64,000 nucleotides of DNA from DATLED01 sp963750255 (lineage in GTDB: Bacteria > Actinomycetota > Acidimicrobiia > Acidimicrobiales > CADCTF01), in the NCBI GenBank assembly GCA_963750255.1, contig CAVVPZ010000004.1:122520-186519 (forward strand). Reading direction: 5' to 3'. The notes under the pieces were generated by a model. That model made no database searches. It saw only the letters and a program-made list of their open reading frames with translations, and was not told the origin of the DNA. A program made the translations under genes and the position numbers. This document shows positions 56,263 through 64,000 of this stretch, in pieces (the first letter of the stretch is position 1; each line of letters opens with the position of its first letter).

Positions 56263-57078
56263 CTACAACTCGACCGCTTCCTCCTCGGCGTACGCAAGCG
56301 CGGCGCCGAGGAAGCGGTACGCGTACTCCTGCGCCAGCGGTCGGGTCTCGGCGAACACGATCGGCACGTTGGGGTAGCGGACCTGGGCTGCGGCCAGCAT
56401 CTCGGCCACCATCGCCGGGGCCACGTGTTTGAGCCGGAAGACGTCGGCCCAACGGTCCTCGACGACGATCGCGGCCCGTCGAGCCACGGCCAGCTCGCCC
56501 AAGCGCAGGAGCAGGCTGCCGTCCACGACGTTCGAGGCGAGCTCGGGCAACCGCTTGCGCTCGACGACACCGACGACCACACCATCGAGTTCGACGGCGT
56601 AGTCGCCGATCGTCAGCGCCCGCTTCGTCAACTCCGCCTGCTGCCGTTCGAACTTCCACGCGTACCGCTCGCGCGTGTCGACCACGATCTCGATGACTCC
56701 CGCCGCGCTCCGCTTGGTCGGCAACCGCATCCCCGGACGGGTCTTACGAGCCGTTCCCGCCGTCTGCCAGAAGATGCCCTCGCGCCCGCCGGCGAGCGAT
56801 GTGATCACGAACTGCGAACGGTTCTCCCGGTAGCGATCGAGCACCAGGTCGACGGCCACGCCTCGCCGGGTGCAGGTCCGAACCGCCACCTCCTCGATCA
56901 CCTCAGCCGAGTCGGGCCACTCCGCTCGATGGCAATACACCTTGGCCGTACGCGGCCACGAGTCCTTGGCCTTGAGAACCAGGGGTTGCGGACCGACGGG
57001 CACCGACAACAGGAACGGCAATGTCGAGTCCGGATCGGGATTGCGGGCAACGCGAAACAGGCGGTCCACCGACCGCAA
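56263..57078 (-). CDS. ERCC4-type nuclease
   Basis: 271 residues. The C-terminal half has VIEIVVDTRERYAWKF, TIGDYAVELDGVVVGVVERKRLPELAS and DGSLLLRLGELA: the XPF/ERCC4 nuclease pattern D-x-R-E, GDY and ERK. The usual Asp after ERK is here a Glu or missing, so activity is not certain. The N-terminal part is basic and Cys/Trp-containing, of unknown role. It probably cuts branched or damaged DNA. ATG 57078; convergent with the EEP gene. Confidence 0.82.
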   Translation of the reverse strand: MRSVDRLFRVARNPDPDSTLPFLLSVPVGPQPLVLKAKDSWPRTAKVYCHRAEWPDSAEVIEEVAVRTCTRRGVAVDLVLDRYRENRSQFVITSLAGGREGIFWQTAGTARKTRPGMRLPTKRSAAGVIEIVVDTRERYAWKFERQQAELTKRALTIGDYAVELDGVVVGVVERKRLPELASNVVDGSLLLRLGELAVARRAAIVVEDRWADVFRLKHVAPAMVAEMLAAAQVRYPNVPIVFAETRPLAQEYAYRFLGAALAYAEEEAVEL

Positions 57079-57231
57079 AGGTTACGGCGCCGTCGCCGGA
57101 TGCCGGGGGACGCCCACGACCTGTCGCCCACACGTTCTGGGGGCCGGGCGTGGAGAGGTAACGTCCGGCCATAATCGGAGTCGATCTGGCCAGGGCTGGC
57201 CCGAGGGCGTGACCATGGCGATGGGGTCGGA

Positions 57232-59963
57232 GTGATCGACGGCGACGGCTCGGCTTCAGTCGAGATCCGTCATGTCACCGTCGAGCGCGATGCCGACCTC
57301 TCCGCCGCGAGGGCCACGATCCGCTCAGCCTTGGCCGGTCAGCCTGACGGGCTCGTCCACACCGCCGAGCTGGTGGGAAGTGAGCTGATCACCAACGCGC
57401 TACTCCACGGCGGCGGCGTCGCTGCGGTGAGCGTGACGAGCGCTGAGGGAACGGTGCGCATCGAGGTCTCCGATCGCAACCGACGAGCGCCTGTGCCCGC
57501 GTCCGTTCCCTCGGACGCCATGACCGGCCGGGGCCTGTCGATGGTCAGCAGCCTCGCGACTCGGTGGGGGGTCATCCCCGCCGACAGCGGCAAGACCGTC
57601 TGGGTCGAACTCGACGTGGGAGCGGGCGCCGGCGACGACCGGACGGCCGACGAGATCCTCAACGCCTGGCCCGATCTCTTCGATGGCGACGACACAACGG
57701 TGTTGGTCCAACTCGGCGACGTGCCCACCGACCTGCTGGTCGCAGCCAAGCGTCACGTCGACAATCTCGTGCGGGAATTTGCGTTGGCGGCCCGAGGCGA
57801 GGAGTCCGGCACCACCGCACCGATCCCCACCCCGCTCGCCGAGCTCATCGAGCGCATCGTCGACCGATTCGAGTCGGCCCGCCTGGAGATGAAGCGCCAG
57901 GCCCAGATCGCGCTCGGCCCACGGCGCGCCTCGCACCAACCTCTCGCTGCGCCTCGACGTGGCGAGCGCCGACTCCGCAGAGGAATACCTCCAAGCGCTC
58001 GACGAGATCGACGCGTACTGCCGGGCCAACCGATTGCTGACGCTGGAGACTCCACCCCAGCACCGGGTGTTCCGCCAGTGGTACATCGGTGAGGTCACGA
58101 GTCAACTGCGCGCCGCCGCATCCGGGGCCGAGCCAGCGCAGTCCATGTCCTTCGAGCAGCGGCTCCTGCAGGAAGTCGACGCGGCAGAGAACGCCTGGCG
58201 AGCAGCGGATCGAGCAGCCCGGCTCTACACCGTCGCGGTGGCCCTGGCGTCGGCAACCGACGCGGAGGCCGTAGCCGCCGCGGTGCTCGACCAGGGTGTC
58301 GCTGCGCTGGGCGCATCGGCAGGGGGCGTGCTGCTGGCGGCCGGTGCCGATCGGCTGGCGGTACCGGCCACGCTCGGCTACGACGAGCAAACCATCGAGA
58401 AGCTTCGCAGCGAATCGCCAGAGGCCGACTTGCCCGCTGCGTTCGCGCTGCGCACCGGCAAGTCGGTTTGGCTGGAGACCGTCGAGGAGCGCGACTCCCA
58501 GTTCCCGGACCTCGCCGGGCTAGAGCCCTCGACCGTGGCGATGTGCGCGGTTCCGGTGGCTGCCCGGGGCGAGCTGCTGGGCGCCCTCCGGTTCAGCTTC
58601 GTCGAGCGCAGGCTCTTCGACGCCCACGAGCGGCAGTTCGTCATGGCGCTGGCCGCAGAGGCGGCAGAGGGGCTGCAGCGCTCACGACTCCTCGCCCAGG
58701 AGCGCGACGCCCGACGCCGACTGGAAAAGTTGGCATCGGTCGGAGAGGCGATGCTGCGGGGCGGCACGTTGCCGCGCGTCCTGCAGCTCGCCATCGACGC
58801 CGCCACCGATGCCAGCGGGGCCGAGGTCGGCGTCGTCATGTACACCGAGCCGCCGAGCGACGCGGGTGCCGAGATCAACGTCACCTTCGGCGCCATCCAT
58901 TCGGACGACCTCGACGATGGAGCGCGCATGCAGGCCGCGCTGGTCGAGCTCTCCCACCGCTCCCTCCTGCGCGGCGGAGTGGTGCGGTGCGACGACGTGA
59001 CGGCCGACGTTCGCTTCGCCACCGACTCCTCGCGCCACTCGCCGCCGGGGGCACGCGACGCCGAATTCCGAAGCCTCCTCAGCGTTCCGATCCGCCTGCC
59101 GAACGGCAACGTCGTCGGTGCGATGGTGGTGGCCCACCGCAAGAAGGCCGTCTTCGACGCCGATGCCGAGCGGCTGGTGATGGGGGTCGTCGGCCAGACG
59201 AGCGCGGTCGTGGAGAACGTGCTGTCGCTCGCAGAGCGGACCCAGGTAGCCGAGGCAATGCGCGAGAGCTTGGTGCCGGCGGTGCTGCCGAACATCGACG
59301 GAGTCGAGCTTGGTGCTGCGTTCGCCACCGCAGCCCAAGGGGTCGGCGGCGACTTCTACGACGTCTTCCGGTTGCCGATCGAAGGGTGGGGCCTGGCCAT
59401 CGGCGATGTGCGCGGCCGCGGACCGCGTGCCGCCGCGCTCACCTCGCTCGTCCGCTACACGATGCGCACGGCGGCGCACCTTCTGCGGCAACCGGCCGAA
59501 GTCATGGCCGTGCTCGACGCCGCCATGCACAGCGACGACGACCTCGAGCGCTTCTGCAGCGCCACCTACCTCAGCCTCACCGTCGGCGCTGAACGGGACC
59601 GTGCACATCCGTGTCGCCAGCGCGGGTCACCCGCCGCTGGCCGTGCTCCGCCATGGGCAGATCGACATGGTGCCGCCGTCCGGACCCCTCGCCGGGGTGA
59701 CCGGCGAGGGACGCTACGGCGAGCGGACCGTGGACCTGGGCCCGGATGACATGGTGGTGCTCTACACCGACGGCATCAGCGAGGCGCGCAACGCCGAGGG
59801 CGAACAGTTCAGCGAGACGACGATGGCCGACGTGCTGGCCAGCATGCGGGGCCGTCCCGCGCCCGTCGCCGCCCGCCACCTTCTCGAAGAGGCCCAGCGG
59901 TTCAGCGATGACCTTGCAGCCGACGACGCCGCCGTGCTGGTCCTCCGCGCCAGCACCCGCTGA
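57232..59963 (+). CDS. Fused RsbW-like kinase, two GAF domains and RsbU/SpoIIE phosphatase
   Basis: About 910 residues. N-terminal histidine-kinase-like ATPase domain with ELVGSELITNALLHGG and GRGLSMVSSLATRWGV, as in RsbW anti-sigma kinases. A helical linker follows, then a GAF domain around ASAGGVLLAAGADRL and a second around GAEVGVVMYTEPPSD, and finally a PP2C phosphatase with GVGGDFYDVFRL, GDVRGRG, SAGHPPLAVL and YTDGISEARN. Kinase and phosphatase of a partner-switching module are joined in one protein. Frame changes near 57935 and 59590. GTG 57232. Confidence 0.88.
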
Positions 59964-60063
59964 ACCCCAGCCCGCCGGCCTGCCCTGACGGCGGCCGCGC
60001 CGATGAGCGATGTGCTCGGCCTGTTAGGAATGCACCAACGCAAATCCACTGGGGGAACACGCG

Positions 60064-61042
60064 ATGGCGACCTACTCGACACTGGGAAACTCTGGTCTGA
60101 AAGTGAGCGCCGCCTGTCTCGGCGCCATGAACTTCGGGACCGGTGACTCCGCGCCGTGCGACGAGGCCGAGGCACGTCGCATCATCGACGAATTCCTCGA
60201 CGCCGGCAACAACTTCATCGACACCGCGAACGTGTACACGGGCGGTCAGTCGGAATCGATCGTCGGTCGAGCCATCGCTGCCAAACGCGACTCGGTCGTG
60301 CTCGCGACGAAGGGCCGCGGCGCGCAGGGAAGCGGCCCGAACGACTCGGGCCTGTCCCGCGGCCACCTGACCCGAGCCCTCGAGGCGAGTCTCCGTCGCC
60401 TCGGCACCGACTACGTCGACCTCTACCAGGTGCACTCGTGGGACAATGACACTCCGGTCGAGGAGACCATGGCGACCCTCGACGGCTTCGTCCGCTCCGG
60501 GAAGGTGCGCTACATCGGCTGCTCGAACTTCACCGGCAGTCAGATCGTCGAGGCGCAGTGGGCTGCGCAACGTCAGAACGGCACGCCCTACATCAGCCTG
60601 CAACCGCGCGTACTCACTCGTCGCCCGCGACATCGAGGCCGACGTGCTGCCGGCGGCACAGCGCCATGGCCTCGGCGCCATGGTCTACAGCCCGCTCGGC
60701 GGTGGAGTGTTGACCGGCAAGTACGAGCGAGGGACCGAACCCCCGGCCGACACACGGCTTGGTCGCCGCGGCGGCGCGGCTGGGCTCGCGTTGATCGATC
60801 GGACGAGCGACATCGTCGACGAAGTGAAGAAGGTCGCAGCCGATCTGGGCACGACGCCGACCGCGGTCAGCCTCGCGTGGGTTCGAGGACGTCGCGGTGT
60901 CACGTCGGTGATCATCGGGCCGCGCACCCTGCAGCAGTTGCAGGACAACCTGCCGGGCTTCGACCTCGATCTTCCGGAAGACGCGGTCGCCCGACTCAAC
61001 GACGTCTCGCGTCCGTCCGGCCCACGGTCGGTTCGCGGCTGA
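60064..61042 (+). CDS. Aldo/keto reductase
   Basis: About 325 residues. Catalytic tetrad: Asp and Tyr in FIDTANVY, Lys in VVLATKGRG and His in LYQVHSWD. NADPH-binding C-terminus with VTSVIIGPRTLQQLQDNL. Reduces aldehydes or ketones; the KAYSLVARDIE-like stretch is typical of the YhdN/perakine-reductase subgroup. A one-base shift near 60608 follows YISLQP. ATG 60064 has a GGGGGAA ribosome site. Confidence 0.9.
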
Positions 61043-62037
61043 TGGGCGCAGACGTGCAGGTCAGTCGCGAAGTCCACCTCGTCAGGCGCCCGAACGGCCC
61101 GCTCCAACCCGATGACTTCGCCATCGTCGACCAGCAGGTTGAGGGGCCGGTCGACGGACAGGTACTCATTCGCAACATGTACATGTCGGTCGACCCGTCG
61201 ATGCGAGGGCGGCTCAACGCAGACACACCGATGAACCAGGCGCTCGGCGCCGGAGCGCTCGGACGGGTCGAGGTTTCTCGGCATCCCGACTTCGCCGAGG
61301 GCACGCTCGTGCAGCACCAGCATGGCTTTCGCGAACTCGTACTGAGCGATGGTCGCGGTATCCGTCGGGTCGACGAAGATCCGAGTCTGCCGCCCACCGT
61401 GTACATGCACGTGCTCGGGGGCACGGGGTTCACCGCGTACGGCGGGTTGCTGTCGATCGGTGCGTTGAAGGAGGGCGAGCAGGTCTTCGTGTCGACCGCG
61501 GCCGGCGCCGTCGGTTCGGTCGCCGCGCAGATCGCCCGCATCAAGAACTGCCACGTCGTCGGGTCGACCGGCAGCGACGAGAAGGTGGCGTGGCTTCGCG
61601 AGGAAGCCGGCATCGACGCCGCCATCAACTACAAGACCGAAGGCCTGCAGGAGGCGTTGAGGGCCGCCATGCCGAAGGGCATCGACGTCTACTTCGACAA
61701 CGTCGGGGGCGAGCACCTCGACGTCGTCCTCCCGATGATGAACACCCTCGGCCGCATTCCGGTGTGCGGGATGATCTCGGCGTACGACGGTCATCGTGTC
61801 GGCGTCAAGAACCTTCCCAACATCATCTACGGGCGCGTGACGCTGCGCGGGTTCGTGGCCACCGACTTCCTCGACCTGCTGCCGCAGTTCCGCGAGGACA
61901 TGACCGCGTGGGTCAAGAGCGGTCAGGTGAAGTACGCCGAGACCATCGTCGAAGGCATCGACAACGCCGCTGGCGCGCTCATCGGGCTCATGGAGGGACA
62001 GAACCTCGGCAAGATGCTGGTGAAGCTGTCCGACTGA
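61042..62037 (+). CDS. Zinc-independent NADP-dependent MDR oxidoreductase (CurA/PTGR-like)
   Basis: 331 residues, intact. VHLVRRPNGPLQPDDFAIV and MYMSVDPSMRGRL are typical of the leukotriene B4 dehydrogenase/prostaglandin reductase group. GGTGFTAYGGLL and the Rossmann loop AAGAVGSVAAQIARIKNC follow. It reduces activated double bonds with NADPH. ATG 61042 overlaps the preceding stop (TGATG), so it works together with the aldo/keto reductase, perhaps on one enone or aldehyde. Confidence 0.92.
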   Translation: MGADVQVSREVHLVRRPNGPLQPDDFAIVDQQVEGPVDGQVLIRNMYMSVDPSMRGRLNADTPMNQALGAGALGRVEVSRHPDFAEGTLVQHQHGFRELVLSDGRGIRRVDEDPSLPPTVYMHVLGGTGFTAYGGLLSIGALKEGEQVFVSTAAGAVGSVAAQIARIKNCHVVGSTGSDEKVAWLREEAGIDAAINYKTEGLQEALRAAMPKGIDVYFDNVGGEHLDVVLPMMNTLGRIPVCGMISAYDGHRVGVKNLPNIIYGRVTLRGFVATDFLDLLPQFREDMTAWVKSGQVKYAETIVEGIDNAAGALIGLMEGQNLGKMLVKLSD

Positions 62038-62073
62038 CTGAGCGTCAGCGGACTGGCGGAGGGGGACCAGGGC

Positions 62074-62914
62074 ATGGACGAGAACGAACGGGTGACGCTC
62101 GAGGAGGGTGTCGTCTACGGGACCGGAGGCGGCCGCGATCTGCATTGCGACATCTACCGGCCGCCCGCATCGGCTCCCCAGACGCGGGCCGCGGTCGTAC
62201 TGGTCCACGGCGGCTCGTGGCGAGGGGGCGACCGGACCCAGCTCCGGCGTTACGGCTGGCGCCTTGGTCGGGCCGGGTACGTCTGTGTGGCGATCGAGTA
62301 CCGGCTCATCCCCGAGACCTACTTCCCCGGGTTCCTCGAGGACGTCAAGGCCGCTGTCCGTTGGGTCCGCGCCAGCGCGGATTCGCTCGGGGTCGACGAG
62401 GGTCGAATCGCGATCCACGGCAACTCGGCCGGCGGGCATCTGGCTCTCCTTGTCGCAGGCACGCCCGACGTGGCCGAACTCGAGGGCGAAGGAGGCAACG
62501 TGGGTGTGAGCAGCGCGGTGCAGGCGTGCGTGTCCATCTACGGGCCGTCACTTTTTCACGTCGATGAACCCCTTCGGGGGTCGCGGCCGGTCGCTCGGAT
62601 CACGGACGGGCCCAGCGTGGAGATCGCCCGCCAAGCCAGCCCGCTGTCATGGGTGTCGCCGTCGTTCCCGCCCACGCTCTTCATCCACGGAAAGGGCGAC
62701 GAGCTGGTTCCCGTCGGAGCGAGCGAGGTGATGCACGACGCTGCTCACGGCGGCGGGCGTACCCGCAGAACTCCATCTGTTCCCCGATCAGCCGCACGGT
62801 TTCGACGCTCAACCCGACTTTGCTCGACAGAACGGTGCGATCGTCGCCTTCTTCCTCGACCGCTACCTCCGTCAGCCCGCCGCCGCCCTCGCCGCCGGCG
62901 ACTCCGGCGAATGA
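62074..62914 (+). CDS. Alpha/beta hydrolase (BD-FAE / esterase type)
   Basis: About 280 residues. LVHGGSWRGGD oxyanion motif, CVAIEYRL, nucleophile GNSAGGHLALL, acid in HGKGDELVP and His in FPDQPHGFD (after a one-base shift near 62757). This is the hormone-sensitive-lipase-like or feruloyl-esterase-like family acting on small esters. ATG 62074. It follows the reductase pair by 36 bases and may be the third gene of that operon. Confidence 0.88.
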
Positions 62915-63013
62915 CCTGAACCGTGCCGGTCGGGGCTAGCGGTCCGGCCGTCGACCGAGCACGCTGCGCGTGGTGGGTGAGTTCTTGTCACACCCCTGTT
63001 TTACGGTGAGAAC

Positions 63014-64000
63014 GTGGGTGGAGCGAACGTCGGGCTTGGCGCAGCGGACGGTGCGGGAGTGTCGAGGTGGTCGGCCGAGCAGATGACCTCGGCCATGGAC
63101 CAGTTGCACGCCCTCTCGATGACGACGTGGCGACAGATGTTGTCGTTGGTCGCCGAGTACGACCGGGCCGAGGCCTACCGGGCCGATGCCATGACGTCGA
63201 TGGAGGACTGGCTCGTCGCCCGCTACGGCCTCGCCCGCCGCACCGCCAACGACTGGGTACGAGCGGCCCACGCCTTCGAACAACTCCCCGCCGTCGCCGA
63301 CGCCGTGGCCAATGGACAGCTGTCGGTCGACCAAACCCGATCAGTGATCCGGCTGGCCACACCCGACACCGATGCAGCCGTGGCCGCCGACGCCGTCGGA
63401 CGATCCGCCGCCGAGCTCGAGGTCATGGCCCGCCTGGCCAAGCCGCCCACCAAAACCAAGGCCAATGACGCCGACCGGCTCCGTGCGTTCCGCTGGCGTC
63501 AAAGCGCCGACGGGTCGAGCATGCGCCTCTCGGGCTAGCTCCCCGCCGATGCCGGCGCCACGCTTGCCGCTGCGCTCACTCGCATGGCCGAACAGGCCGG
63601 TCCAGATCCCGACACCAAGCTCTATCGACCCGTTCGAGAGTCGCTGCGCCGACACGCTCGTCGAGTTGGCCGGGCCCGTCTCGCTGACGACGCCGATCCC
63701 GACCGGGCGACCGTCGTCGTCCACGTCCCCATCGAGTGGTTCAACCACGACAACGGCGACGATCTTGTCGACCAGGCAATCGCTGCCGCCCTCGATTCCG
63801 GCGTGCCGCTGGCCACCGAGACGCTGCGCCGGCTGGCCTGCGACGCACGGGTCCAGGTGGTCGCCGGAGGACTGGGCTACGTGGCCATGGCCCTGAAGTG
63901 CGATGGGACACACCATCCCGTTCTGGTTGCGCCGCCAGCTACGCCGACGAGACGGCGGATGCCGTTGGCATGGCTGTCGACGCACCCTCGGCGTCCACGC
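63014..64000 (+). CDS. DUF222 / HNH-family endonuclease, broken and cut by the window end
   Basis: GTG 63014. The DUF222 pattern is clear: MTSMEDWLVARYGLARRTANDWVRAAHAFEQLPAVADAVANGQLSVDQ in pieces, then MRLSG. At 63536-63538 a TAG replaces an expected CAG codon (the continuing frame reads LPADAGATLAAALTRMAEQAG). Single-base changes follow near 63620 and 63685, after which VVVHVPIEWFNHDNGDDLVDQ and LACDARVQVVAGGLGYVA continue the family. The HNH domain must lie beyond the window. This may be a decayed gene rather than sequencing error, because it has both a stop and shifts. Confidence 0.72.

Noticed and set aside
62986..62992. TGTCACA upstream of the last DUF222/HNH gene as another ECF-like promoter
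   Set aside because: No CGTC-like element at 15 or 16 bases; only CGGT at 11 bases.

Overview
The window is high-GC DNA (roughly 65-70 percent by eye) with densely packed, often overlapping genes, many GTG/TTG starts, Lsr2-type and Crp regulators, DUF2510, DUF35 and DUF222/HNH proteins, and abundant acyl-CoA metabolism. This fits an actinobacterium, probably Acidimicrobiia-like (inference; no rRNA or tRNA gene is visible). Almost every long gene carries one or more single-base frame changes, often next to short homopolymers. The simplest reading is an uncorrected long-read or metagenome assembly, so broken genes are reported as one gene over their full span. No gene-free stretch exceeds 300 bases.

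Layout. 0-1.6 kb: tail of a probable substrate-binding protein and an unknown exported protein. 1.7-10.9 kb: one long minus-strand acyl-CoA operon (thiolase, DUF35 partner, acyl-CoA dehydrogenase, two acyl-CoA ligases, SDR and MaoC hydratase of the dissociated MFE-2 type, carboxylesterase) behind a palindromic operator. 11-20 kb: housekeeping and stress genes (peroxidase, DEAD-box helicase, TypA, hydrolase, Nfu_N protein, membrane cupredoxin, ABC ATPase, Crp regulator, flavodoxin, PAP2 phosphatase). 20.1-27.8 kb: AurF-like diiron oxygenase with a double operator, then a Liv-type ABC operon with a permease-ATPase fusion and a divergent TetR gene. 27.8-36.5 kb: lipase, M3 peptidase, zinc-ribbon/Lsr2 protein, beta-lactamase-fold protein, a large VWA/PKD surface protein and a sigma-like regulator. 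36.5-40 kb: patatin, cobalt-type nitrile hydratase (beta, alpha, activator) and, convergent with it, a GrdB-like gene with an in-frame TGA that looks like selenocysteine. 40-44 kb: NYN, VWA, DinB and sigma-like genes, three of them behind the same ECF-like promoter motif. 44-49.5 kb: HNH, START-like, methyltransferase and a giant AAA ATPase. 49.5-57.1 kb: a cluster of six nuclease-fold genes, one with a LexA-type box inside its promoter. 57.2-64 kb: an RsbW-GAF-GAF-RsbU fusion, aldo/keto reductase, quinone-reductase-like enzyme, esterase and a broken DUF222/HNH gene.

The most interesting observations are the candidate selenoprotein with a bSECIS-like hairpin, the shared TGTCACA-N15-CGTC promoter motif, the LexA box in an HNH gene promoter, several near-perfect operators, and two families of intergenic palindromic repeats.
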